From Streptomyces sp. NBC_00443 (lineage in GTDB: Bacteria; Actinomycetota; Actinomycetes; Streptomycetales; Streptomycetaceae): a stretch of DNA of 64,000 nt. Under the pieces are notes generated by a model. That model was not told the DNA's origin. It saw only the letters and a program-made list of their open reading frames with translations, and made no database searches. Below are positions 18,591 to 26,717 of the stretch, piece by piece (the first letter of the stretch is position 1; every line of letters begins with the position of its first letter). Both the position numbers and the translations under genes were made by a program. The stretch is from assembly GCF_036014175.1 (NCBI RefSeq), contig NZ_CP107917.1, positions 4,154,001-4,218,000 of the forward strand, read 5' to 3'.

Positions 18591-19298
18591 ATGCCCGGCA
18601 CCGGCACCGGCGGCAACGGCTCCGTGACCCGCAGCACCCTGCGGCAGCAGCTCGCGGACGCCCTGCGCGACGAGGTACTGTCCGGGCGGCTGCAGGCGGG
18701 CCGGGAGTTCACGGTCAAGGAGATCGCCGACCAGTACGGCGTCTCCGCGACCCCGGTCCGCGAGGCACTCGTCGACCTCTCGGCGCAGGGCCTCCTGGAG
18801 GCCGACCAGCACCGCGGCTTCCGCGTGCACGAGTACTCCGTCGAGGACTACCGCGGCATCATCGAGGCCCGCGGCCTGGTCACCAACGGCATGTTCCACG
18901 TCCTGGCCACCGACCGGCCGGGCCACCGTGACCCGGACGACCCGCGCGTCCTCGCCGCCGCCGTCGGGGTACGCCGCCGCGCCGAGGAGGCCCAGCGCGC
19001 CGCCACCGCCGGCGACCTCACCGTGCTCATCGGCTACGACCTGCGCTTCTGGCGCGAACTCGGCGCCCTCTTCGGCAACCCGTACCTCTCCGACTTCCTG
19101 CACCGGCTGCGCGTGCAGTCCTGGGTCTGCGCGGTGCAGCATCTGCGCCGCCTCGACGATCTGCGCGGCCACCTGTGGTCCCGGCACACCGAACTGGTCG
19201 ACGCCCTGATGCACCGCGACCTGCCCACGGCCCAGTCGATCATCGCCGACCACGACGCGAACGCCCTCGCCCTGATAGAGCGACTGGCGGCCGGATGA
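18591..19298 (+). CDS. GntR-family (FadR/FCD) transcriptional regulator
   Basis: A 235-aa regulator: N-terminal winged helix (LRQQLADALRDEVLSGRL; VKEIADQYGVSATPVREALVDLSAQGLLEA) followed by an all-helical FCD ligand domain (EDYRGIIEARGLVTNGM ... HTELVDALMHRDLPTAQSIIADH). The ligand is unknown. The stop overlaps the start of the next small gene by 4 bp. Confidence 0.9.
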   Translation: MPGTGTGGNGSVTRSTLRQQLADALRDEVLSGRLQAGREFTVKEIADQYGVSATPVREALVDLSAQGLLEADQHRGFRVHEYSVEDYRGIIEARGLVTNGMFHVLATDRPGHRDPDDPRVLAAAVGVRRRAEEAQRAATAGDLTVLIGYDLRFWRELGALFGNPYLSDFLHRLRVQSWVCAVQHLRRLDDLRGHLWSRHTELVDALMHRDLPTAQSIIADHDANALALIERLAAG

Positions 19299-19624
19299 CC
19301 CACGAGCGGGAGCTGTCGAAGGCTCCCGACATGCCGGAGACCCCCGACCTGCAGGACCTGCAGCACCCCCAACTCCTGGGCCGGGCACTCGGGCCGGGTC
19401 CCGCCGGTCAACGCGTCCTGGCGGGAGCAGGCCCGGATGGATCTGGCGTACTGGCGGGCGAGCGTACTGGTGCTGGCCCGCAGCCGAACGACGGTGCGCT
19501 GCGTGAGACCGTGGAGAAGCTGGTGGGCGGTCCGGGAGGTGGGTGGACGGAGTGTGGGTATGGGACCTGCACGAGCGGGGACTTGCATGACAAGCCCCCG
19601 GAGGAGCCGACGAAGAGCCCCTGA
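19295..19624 (+). CDS. small protein of unknown function, possibly frameshifted twice
   Basis: An ATG at 19295 overlaps the GntR stop (ATGA) and gives a 109-aa reading frame. Its middle is Gly/Pro/Ala-rich and looks unnatural. The next frame over 19400-19480 reads a more protein-like stretch (ASWREQARMDLAYWRASVLV), and the first frame becomes protein-like again after 19490 (NDGALRETVEKLV; GTCTSGDLHDK). Two compensating indels would give one coherent protein. No family is recognised. Confidence 0.45.
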   Translation: MTHERELSKAPDMPETPDLQDLQHPQLLGRALGPGPAGQRVLAGAGPDGSGVLAGERTGAGPQPNDGALRETVEKLVGGPGGGWTECGYGTCTSGDLHDKPPEEPTKSP

Positions 19625-19754
19625 AGAGCCCCACGAAGACCGGCATGAGGGGGTCCGCCCCGGACCCTCACCGATTACCCTTCCCTGACCACCGTGCTAC
19701 CCACTGTGCTACGCCTTTGCCACGCCGTGTGACCGCTGTGTGAGGAGCCCTCTT

Positions 19755-20405
19755 TTGGCCTGTGACCTGTGGCTGGTACCGCTTGTCGACGTGTTGTGCC
19801 ACACCCCCGACAACCCGTTCGCCGAAGAACTCGCGCAATACAACAAGGTGCTGGCCGAGGCGGGGCTGCCGCCGGTGCCGGTGTACCAGTACATGCCGGG
19901 CCTGTCCGGCGACGTCGCCCCGGTCGCCGGCTTCGACTACGACGCCCTGCACTTCCTGCGCCGCGCGTATCTGCTCCAGGTCTGCGGCCTTCCGGTGACC
20001 CCGGTCGACGACCTGGGCGGCGACTACGAACAGCTCCTGGAGATGTTCGAGACGACGGCCCAGCAGTCGCACCTGGTCTGGCACTACGACCACGCGGGCG
20101 CCTACGTCCCCGTCGACTTCCCGAACCCGCTCGCCAACGACGAGCTCCTGGCGGGCGGCGGCCCCCTGGGTTCCGCCCAGGCGCTCCTGCGCGAGCTGGA
20201 GTTCGTGGCCCAGGTCATCGGCATCGACCCGGCCAACCCCCCGGCGCCGCCCCAACCCCCGCTCTCCCCCACGTCCTTGGAGGAGCCGGCGGTCCCCGCC
20301 CCCTACGACCCGAGCCCCTTCGCCCGTGAACGGCACGTGTGGCTGGGACTGCACGCGGCGGCGACGCGGAGTCTGGCGCAGGGGTCGATGATCGTCTTCA
20401 GCTGA
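19755..20405 (+). CDS. conserved hypothetical protein
   Basis: A 216-aa soluble acidic protein with no membrane segments or known motifs. It contains AGFDYDALHFLRRAYLLQVCGLPVTPVDDLGGDYEQLLEMFE and a Pro-rich stretch near residue 175. I chose TTG 19755, eight bases after GAGGAG; a GTG at 19740 is the alternative. The 3' end overlaps the convergent gene at 20398 by 8 bp. Such genes are conserved near purA in Streptomyces, as I recall, but no function is known to me. Confidence 0.75.
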   Translation: MACDLWLVPLVDVLCHTPDNPFAEELAQYNKVLAEAGLPPVPVYQYMPGLSGDVAPVAGFDYDALHFLRRAYLLQVCGLPVTPVDDLGGDYEQLLEMFETTAQQSHLVWHYDHAGAYVPVDFPNPLANDELLAGGGPLGSAQALLRELEFVAQVIGIDPANPPAPPQPPLSPTSLEEPAVPAPYDPSPFARERHVWLGLHAAATRSLAQGSMIVFS

Positions 20406-20694
20406 GCTTGAGCTGGGCGAGCCCCTTCCGGACGTCCTCGGCGTTCATCACCGGCGTGTACTCCACCTTGGCCCCCAGCTCGAAGAACAGCGGTTCGGCG
20501 ATGGCCGGCATCTGGGAGGGCTCCTTCAGATCGAAGAAGAGGAACATCGTGCGCAGCCCGTGCTCGGTGGTGAAGTAGGCGGCCTCCGGCTTGACCTTCT
20601 CCATGAGCTCCTGGATCACCTGGGGCATCTTGCCGGCGCGGATCGCGTCGTTCCCCTTCTCCGTGTCCATATTCGCCTTGAGCAGTACGCGCAT
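20398..20694 (-). CDS. small DUF3303-like protein
   Basis: A 98-aa protein starting MRVLLKANMDTEKGNDAIR with a repeating beta-alpha-beta pattern (AAYFTTEHGLRTMFLFFDL; LFFELGAKVEYTPVMNAEDV). This fits a ferredoxin-like dimeric barrel of the DUF3303/GYD type. The role is unknown. ATG 20694 is chosen because the conserved fold starts immediately there. Confidence 0.75.
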   Translation of the reverse strand: MRVLLKANMDTEKGNDAIRAGKMPQVIQELMEKVKPEAAYFTTEHGLRTMFLFFDLKEPSQMPAIAEPLFFELGAKVEYTPVMNAEDVRKGLAQLKLS

Positions 20695-20936
20695 GACACA
20701 CCTTCTTCCCGTCGCCGCTGAGCGTTCCAGCCTCACATTATGGGCAGTATGTACGGTTCGCCCTTTCACTGCTCCATCAGGTGACGCCCGGCCTCGAACG
20801 GGACGCGCATGACGAGGCGGGCGGCTCGGTGTCGTGCGTTGCCCGCGCGGCTGCTCAACTCCCTGGTTCTCGCGGGAAGTTACTGCATACGCTGGCACTC
20901 GGAACACCCAGCGGTTCGCAAGGGACGGGGGATGCC

Positions 20937-22517
20937 ATGGGCGACGAGGTCCGGCCCACGCAAGTGCGCAACGAGATCTGTGACGGGTACTACGGCAATG
21001 TCGTCCAGGCGGGCGCCATCGGTGGCGGCGTGCACTTCCACCAGGGCCCCCGCGACGAAACGAGCGACCTGCAGAACCCGGTCATCGTCCGGGTTCGGCG
21101 GGAGCCCGGTTCGACCATGGCCGACCTGGTGGTGGACGCCGACCCGCCGAGGCCCATGGCGCCCAGCGGCACGCTCTACATCGTCACTCTCCAGGCCCGG
21201 CCCACGACCCGGGCCGGGATTCTGCGGGCGGCCCGGGGCGTCGTGGTGTCCCGTCGGCCTCCCCGGCCGGCCTGTCTCCAGCCCCGGATAGGCCGGGCGA
21301 TCGTGCCCCGGTACTTCAGGACCGAGCTGGACGCCGACCCGCCGCGACTCGAAGCGCAGGGGGCGGACTTCCCGTTCTCCATCAGCGCCACCGACGTGGA
21401 GGAGTTCCACTTCGAGGCCGTCGTGCGCAGCGACGAGGTGTGCTGGCGGATCGAACTCGACTGGGAGTGCGCGGAACACGAGGGAACCGTCGTCATCGAC
21501 AACAACGGTGAGCCGTTCGAGGCATATCCCGTGGCCGCGCTCTACCTCGAGGGCCACGCTCCGTCCGCGCTCAACTCGGGCTGCGGCTGGATCGGCCACG
21601 AGCCCGAGTGCCCGGCGCTTCGCTTCGAATCCGAGCCGGCCCACGCGAGCCGGCCGACTCAGCGGTCCACCGCTTTCGATGACCTCTACCTGGCGGTACT
21701 GGACCTGGACGCCGGCATGCGGGTGGCGGATCCCGACGACCCGGCCTCCTGGGACGGCTACCGCACGCTCGCAACCCGGGTGCGGACCCTTCTCGGCCGG
21801 CCGGACTTCACCGGCCACGATTCCGCCCGGTTCCGTGACCTCCTCGTACGTGTGGTGCGCTATTTCTACCTGTCGGGCCAGCATCAGGTCGGTGTGACCG
21901 TCGCGCGCCCGGCCCACCGCCAGTGGGCCGCCGACCTGGGGGAGGATCACCGGGACACCCTGGCCATGGCCAACAGGCTCGCCGGCTGCGTCTTCGGCTC
22001 CGGGAAGCACGAGGAGGCCCGCGTCCTGTGGGAGGACGCTCTCCCCCGGCTCGCCAGGACGCTGGGCGAATCGCACCCCGACACCCGAAACGTCGCCGGC
22101 AACCTGGCCGCGAGCCTCAATGCGCTCGGCGAGTACGAACAGGCTCGGGACCTGATAAAGGTCTCGCTGCGGATGAACAGGCAGGCGCTCGGCGACGACG
22201 ACCCCGTCACTCTGCGCGCGGCCGGCCAGCTCGCGATCAGTCTGTACCGGGCCCGGGAATTCGAGGAGGCCCGGGTGCTTCAGGAGGACACGCTCGGGCG
22301 CTATCGGCGCACCTTGGGCAAGGACCATCCCGAAACCCTGCAAGAGGCCGCCAACCTCGCCTTCACCCTCGACGAACTGGGAGAGCACGAGGCAGCGAAG
22401 GCCCTGGACGAGGACATCTGGCAGCGTCGGCGGCGGGTGCTCGGCGAGAACCACCCGAAGACCCTGGCGTCAAAAGCGCGTTACCGTCGCGAAAGGCCCG
22501 CCGATCAGGAACGGTGA
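20937..22517 (+). CDS. TPR protein with N-terminal RHIM-like amyloid motif
   Basis: A 526-aa soluble protein. Residues 21-34 read NVVQAGAIGGGVHF, a RHIM-like bacterial amyloid-signalling motif shared with the two genes that follow. Residues ~45-250 form a beta-rich region without a recognised family (includes WRIELDWECAEHEGTVVIDN). From about residue 330 there are four and a bit 42-residue kinesin-light-chain-type TPRs, each starting with a LGEDHRDTL/LGESHPDTR/LGKDHPETL-like signature. No Walker motifs are seen, so it lacks the NTPase of a complete STAND receptor. Start ATG 20937 follows GGGGGAT. A role as receptor or adaptor in the amyloid system is inferred. Confidence 0.82.
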   Translation: MGDEVRPTQVRNEICDGYYGNVVQAGAIGGGVHFHQGPRDETSDLQNPVIVRVRREPGSTMADLVVDADPPRPMAPSGTLYIVTLQARPTTRAGILRAARGVVVSRRPPRPACLQPRIGRAIVPRYFRTELDADPPRLEAQGADFPFSISATDVEEFHFEAVVRSDEVCWRIELDWECAEHEGTVVIDNNGEPFEAYPVAALYLEGHAPSALNSGCGWIGHEPECPALRFESEPAHASRPTQRSTAFDDLYLAVLDLDAGMRVADPDDPASWDGYRTLATRVRTLLGRPDFTGHDSARFRDLLVRVVRYFYLSGQHQVGVTVARPAHRQWAADLGEDHRDTLAMANRLAGCVFGSGKHEEARVLWEDALPRLARTLGESHPDTRNVAGNLAASLNALGEYEQARDLIKVSLRMNRQALGDDDPVTLRAAGQLAISLYRAREFEEARVLQEDTLGRYRRTLGKDHPETLQEAANLAFTLDELGEHEAAKALDEDIWQRRRRVLGENHPKTLASKARYRRERPADQER

Positions 22518-22559
22518 CCCGGCCTCGCGCCGCGGGCGCCGGTTCCCCGCCTGAACGGG

Positions 22560-22946
22560 TCACCCGTTCCCGAAATGGACCGACCCGTGGATGTCCCGCG
22601 TCTGAACGAGATTGCCGTGCACCGTGCCGTCGGACCTGTTGTTCACATCACCCGAGCCGGTCGATGTGGGCTTGAGTGTTTCGGCCTGACCGCGCCACAC
22701 GTCGAGCGCGGCGGCGAAGTCGGGATCCTGACGGGCGCGCAGGGCCAGCACTTCGGCCAGTTCATGGGCACGCTGCTGGCTGTTCGTGGCCTGCGCGAGG
22801 GCCGTCAGCTCCGCCTCACCGCCCGGCTCTGCGTCCGACGACCGGCGGGCGACCAGCTCTCGTAGCCTTGTCCAGATCTGCTGCCCCGCCGCACTCGCGG
22901 CGCCCCCCGCAACGGCCATGAGCAGCTCAGGCGTGACCGGGTCCAC
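22560..22946 (-). CDS. 128-aa helical protein with C-terminal RHIM-like motif (putative effector)
   Basis: The protein starts GTG 22946 (GGAGGG five bases upstream): VDPVTPELLMAVAGGAASAA, an amphipathic/hydrophobic helix. Further helices follow (QQIWTRLRELVARR; LTALAQATNSQQRAHELAEVLALRARQ). After a short Ser/Gly linker come residues 112-125, NLVQTRDIHGSVHF, which align without gaps to the N-terminal motifs of the genes on either side. A helical domain plus a C-terminal amyloid motif is the effector layout of HET-S/HeLo-type cell-death proteins and their proposed bacterial (Bell-type) counterparts. It is convergent with 20937 and divergent from 23142. Confidence 0.8.
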   Translation of the reverse strand: MDPVTPELLMAVAGGAASAAGQQIWTRLRELVARRSSDAEPGGEAELTALAQATNSQQRAHELAEVLALRARQDPDFAAALDVWRGQAETLKPTSTGSGDVNNRSDGTVHGNLVQTRDIHGSVHFGNG

Positions 22947-23141
22947 GGGCACCCTCCGATGTCGTCCCTCAGTGGCGTTCGGTGTGGCTCGAGCGTAGAG
23001 CACCACGGACGCCTCTGCCCTCGAACTCCCGTATCCCAAAGGCTGGTTGGGATGTCACATCCCACCGCGTCCGCGGCCTCGTGCGCCCCCCGGCCGTGTA
23101 TCTTGCCGACAACCCGACAAGAGCCGTCGCGCGAGGGGCAC
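22947..23141. promoter_or_regulatory. 195-bp divergent promoter region of the amyloid effector and NACHT genes
   Basis: The two genes start back to back here, so one region should drive both. The AT-richer stretch around 23030-23065 (CCCAAAGGCTGGTTGGGATG, TGTCACATCCCA) contains TGGGATG and CATCCCA as inverted half-sites, a candidate operator. No certain -10/-35 boxes were identified. Confidence 0.35.
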
Positions 23142-26100
23142 ATGGCGCACGAGGGACCCGACCGGACCCGGACACCGGTTCCGCCGGGAAGCACGACGAA
23201 CATCAACTTGGGCGACGCAGTCAACCTGGTGCAGGCCGGTTCCATCAAGGGCAACGTCGTCTTCGCCGGAGGCAGCGGCACACCGTGGCCGGCCTTCGCC
23301 TGGCTGACCGCCTCGGTGGTGCTGTCGGCCGCGGTGGGGGTCCTCGCCTGGCTGGCACTGGGCCGTGTCTCGTCAGCGGAACCGGCGGGCCCGACCACCT
23401 GGGCGCTGACCTGCGTCGGGCTCGGCTGCCTGGGTGGTACAGCCTGGGGACTGCGCAGGTGTACGGCGGCGTGGCGGGCGTACCGCAGTCTCGGCATGCG
23501 CCACCGGCTGCTCGTCGCCGCGGACCATCTGGCACACGCGACCGCGGCAGCCTGGGAGCGGGAAGAGGAGGCGCTTCGCCTGTACGACCCGAAGGCCCTG
23601 CCGGTGCGTTGGCGGACCGCCACCGGGCACCATGACCAGTGGGCGACCATCCGTGGCAGCGACGCGGAGGTGCCACCGCTCGATCTTGACGGGCACTTCG
23701 CGGACATCCTGACGGTCTTCTGCAAGGTCCCCTCGGGCCGCCTGGTGGTTCTGGGCGGGCCGGGGTCGGGGAAGTCCGTCCTCGCCGTGCGCTTCCTGCT
23801 CGACCACCTCACGGACCGCCGCGAACGCCACCCGACCGGCCCGGTCGCCGTACTGCTGTCCCTGTCTTCCTGGGACCCGTCAGGGCCGAACTTCAGCGAA
23901 TGGGCAGCGAGCCGGATCGCCCGCGACTACCCCGAGCTCACCGACATGGGCGGTACCGGTTCATCGGCGGCGGCCGAACTGCTGGAGAACGGAAGGCTGC
24001 TGCTGGTCCTGGACGGATTCGACGAAGTGGCCCCGCAGGCCCGCCCGCAGGTCCTGGAAGCGCTGAACGCCATGCGGGGCCGCAGTCGCGGGAAGGTGCT
24101 GCTGACCAGCCGTCGTGCCGAGTACGAGGCAGCCGTCGAGGAAGCAGGCGCCCTGCGCGCCGCCGCGGTGATCGAGCTGGAACGGCTCGGTACCGAGGAC
24201 CTGCGGCACTTCCTGCCGCTGACCGTCGGCGCACACGGCCGCAGGGGGTCCGGTGGTTCGGACCACCAGGACAGCCACGACGGCCACGACGGTCTCGACG
24301 GTCTCGACGGCCCGGCCGATCACGACGCATCGGGCGCCTCCAAGTGGCAGCCCGTCCTCGACGCGCTGCCCGGCAGCGGGCCGCGCCCCGGCGACGACGG
24401 CGAAGCGCCGTCGGCCCACGCCGCCATGCTCCGCGACGTGCTGTCCACCCCGCTGATGGTCGCCCTCGCCCGCAGCGCCTACAGCGACACCTCCGCCTCC
24501 CCCGACGAACTGCTCAAGTCCGGGCGGTTCCCCCACCGCGAAGACGTCGAGGACCATCTGCTCGACCAGTTCGTGACAGCCGTCTACCGCACGCCGCCGA
24601 GCACCTACGCCACCCCCACCGGCCGCTGGTCTGCCGATGAGGCCAGGGGCTGGCTCTCGTCGCTGGCCCGACGGCTGCAACGGCTCGGGCTGCGCGAGAT
24701 CGTCTGGTGGCGGCTGAGCCCCGGCGTCCCCGAGGCCTGTCGACTGGCACTGGAGACGGCCGCCCTCGCGCTCACGCTCGGTGTCATGACGTGGTTGGTG
24801 TTCGGCCAGCCGCAGCGGCCGGCGCAGCCACCTCCGCCGTCGGCACTGGTCGTTCAGGCGGTCGCCTGTCTGATCGCCCTGCTGACCCGGCGGCCCGGCG
24901 GTACGGAGACCGGGATCGAACCGCGCCGCCTGGTGATTCGCGGACGGCTGCGGGCCTTCGTCACACAGGCGTCGATCGCGGCCGCGGTCATCCTGCCAAT
25001 CGGACTGTCGACGCAGGTCAACGCGGTGATACTGGCCGTGCTTCCCCTCCTGTTCGGCACGCGCACGTTCGTCGACCCCGCCGTCGACATCTCCCGCGCG
25101 GGCAGCCCGCAGGAGCTGCTGCGGGCCGACCGTAGGACGGTGGCGGTACTCGCCCCCGTGTACGCCCTTCGCAGCGAGGGCCCGGGCGCGGTCCGCTCCT
25201 GGCTGCTGGCCTTCGCGGCGCTCGGCCCGCTGCTCGTCACGGCCGCCTGGCACCGCACCGGTGGCCGTGACGTCGTGGGACCGTTCATCTGGACAGCCTG
25301 CGGGGCGGGTTCGTTCATAGCGCTGGCCCTGCTCGGCGTCGCCGGATCGGCATGGTGGGGCTTCACCGCCACCCGCGTCGCGCTGGCGCTCACCGGCCGC
25401 CTCCCCTGGGGGTTCGCCGCCTTCCTGGAGGATGCCCACCGCCGCGGCGTACTGCGGCAGGCGGGCGGGGTCTACGAGTTCCGCCACGCCCGGCTGCAGG
25501 ACCGGCTCGCCGGTGGCACCGCCCCGAAGCCGGCACCGCCGCGCCGCGCGCTGCTGCCTCCTCCGGGAGCCAACCTGACGGCCATGCCGCTGGTCATGGT
25601 CGCCCTGCTCACCGTGAGCTTCACGCCGGGCGCACCTGGGCCGCACGACTTCGGGGGCGTGTACTGCCCGATCCTCGCCGACCTTCCGAGCGGGTATCAC
25701 GCCTCCCTGGACGACGGCACAGCAGCGCCGACAGACGACGGGGCCGCCGACGGCTCCGCCGGGCCGGACGGGGCCGAGGACTGGCAGAGGCTCAGCTGCC
25801 AGTGGACCGGACAGACGGACACCGACTCCGCTCCGCCCCTTGCGGGCAGCTCTCTGACACCGATGCCGGACACGAGTTATGTGGGCACGTACAGCCTTGC
25901 GTTACTCATCACCGTCGTCCCGCCCAAGACCTCCCGCAGCGCTGTCGACGTGGCCTCATGGGCGTTCGACGAGCTCGGCGACAACTACGGCACACAGCGC
26001 GTTCCCGGCTTGGGCGACGAGGCGCTGATCAACGGTACTCAGGGCGGGATGTCCGAACTCCTCGTCCGCACCGGGAACATCGTGATCCAGACGATCGTGA

Positions 26101-26621
26101 CGGAGATGCGCAGCTCCTGTTACTCGACGGTCGGGAACATCGCCGTCACCCAGACCGCGCAGACCCTGCGGGAGCTCGGCGTCAAGAAGGGCATCTCACC
26201 ACCCGGCTACGGGGCCGATCCCTGGTGCGACACCAGCGGCGGAACGACGCAGGACGAGGAGACCACCGAGACACCCGGACCCTCGCCATCGCCCACTCCG
26301 GAGGAGACGGAGGAGGAGACGGAACCTCCCGCACCGACGGAGCTGAGGATCGAATCCGACGGCGTGGAGAAGAGCCATCGGTGTCACGGCGGACAAGTGG
26401 AGATCTGGGCCGACGACGTGGAGCTCACCCTTGTAGGTTCCTGCGACAGCGTGTACATCCACGGCGACAGCAACGGGCTGTGGATACAGAAGACGGAGTT
26501 CCTGGGCATCGACGGCTCCGCCAACAGCGTCTACTGCCACGAGGCCCCGGACGACACGTGGGACTACCTCGCACTTCAGGGCAAGTACAGCTACAACATG
26601 GCTCTCGGGTGCAGTCGCTGA
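23142..26621 (+). CDS. membrane NACHT NTPase with N-terminal RHIM-like motif and C-terminal DUF3060 domain
   Basis: 1159 aa. Residues 28-41 read NLVQAGSIKGNVVF (RHIM-like). Two membrane helices follow (~52-75, ~84-103). The NACHT-type NTPase has Walker A GGPGSGKS (205-212) and Walker B LLLVLDGFDE (~286-295). An acidic His/Asp/Gly repeat (~370-395) interrupts the region after the NTPase. From ~525 about six further membrane helices occur, then an extracytoplasmic domain (GTQRVPGLGDEALINGTQGG; DUF3558-like by appearance), a Pro/Thr/Glu linker and a DUF3060 beta domain (SHRCHGGQVEIWADDVELTL). Codon 921 (25902-25904) is TTA, the rare bldA codon. It reads as a membrane sensor that signals through the N-terminal motif. 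ATG 23142 has GAGGGG upstream. Confidence 0.85.
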   Translation: MAHEGPDRTRTPVPPGSTTNINLGDAVNLVQAGSIKGNVVFAGGSGTPWPAFAWLTASVVLSAAVGVLAWLALGRVSSAEPAGPTTWALTCVGLGCLGGTAWGLRRCTAAWRAYRSLGMRHRLLVAADHLAHATAAAWEREEEALRLYDPKALPVRWRTATGHHDQWATIRGSDAEVPPLDLDGHFADILTVFCKVPSGRLVVLGGPGSGKSVLAVRFLLDHLTDRRERHPTGPVAVLLSLSSWDPSGPNFSEWAASRIARDYPELTDMGGTGSSAAAELLENGRLLLVLDGFDEVAPQARPQVLEALNAMRGRSRGKVLLTSRRAEYEAAVEEAGALRAAAVIELERLGTEDLRHFLPLTVGAHGRRGSGGSDHQDSHDGHDGLDGLDGPADHDASGASKWQPVLDALPGSGPRPGDDGEAPSAHAAMLRDVLSTPLMVALARSAYSDTSASPDELLKSGRFPHREDVEDHLLDQFVTAVYRTPPSTYATPTGRWSADEARGWLSSLARRLQRLGLREIVWWRLSPGVPEACRLALETAALALTLGVMTWLVFGQPQRPAQPPPPSALVVQAVACLIALLTRRPGGTETGIEPRRLVIRGRLRAFVTQASIAAAVILPIGLSTQVNAVILAVLPLLFGTRTFVDPAVDISRAGSPQELLRADRRTVAVLAPVYALRSEGPGAVRSWLLAFAALGPLLVTAAWHRTGGRDVVGPFIWTACGAGSFIALALLGVAGSAWWGFTATRVALALTGRLPWGFAAFLEDAHRRGVLRQAGGVYEFRHARLQDRLAGGTAPKPAPPRRALLPPPGANLTAMPLVMVALLTVSFTPGAPGPHDFGGVYCPILADLPSGYHASLDDGTAAPTDDGAADGSAGPDGAEDWQRLSCQWTGQTDTDSAPPLAGSSLTPMPDTSYVGTYSLALLITVVPPKTSRSAVDVASWAFDELGDNYGTQRVPGLGDEALINGTQGGMSELLVRTGNIVIQTIVTEMRSSCYSTVGNIAVTQTAQTLRELGVKKGISPPGYGADPWCDTSGGTTQDEETTETPGPSPSPTPEETEEETEPPAPTELRIESDGVEKSHRCHGGQVEIWADDVELTLVGSCDSVYIHGDSNGLWIQKTEFLGIDGSANSVYCHEAPDDTWDYLALQGKYSYNMALGCSR

Positions 26622-26650
26622 CTCCCGGATCGCCACCCTGAACACGTTCG

Positions 26651-26690
26651 CGCCCCCTCGGTCAGGCGTCACGGCCGGACCGAGAGGGCG
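26651..26690. terminator. bidirectional terminator between the NACHT gene and purA
   Basis: The arm at 26651-26663 (CGCCCCCTCGGTC) pairs with 26678-26690 (GACCGAGAGGGCG), 12 pairs with one mismatch. It lies between the stop codons of two convergent genes. Confidence 0.65.
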
Positions 26691-26717
26691 TGCGAGTCGA
26701 AGAGCCGCAGCTCGGCT

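Noticed and set aside
20880..22454. 524-codon minus-strand frame opposite the TPR gene
   Set aside because: No ribosome site and no protein-like motifs; the plus strand has clear TPR periodicity.
24260..24330. CRISPR-like or mobile-element repeat
   Set aside because: Repeats are short, in frame and within the coding sequence; no spacers, transposase or terminal repeats are nearby.
23961..25700. 579-codon minus-strand frame inside the NACHT gene
   Set aside because: Antisense shadow; Walker motifs and membrane helices are on the plus strand.
20937..26621. Reading the locus as a FxSxx-type or lanthipeptide system because of the TPR signatures
   Set aside because: No radical SAM, lanthionine synthetase or precursor peptide is present; the shared feature is the VQ-containing motif.
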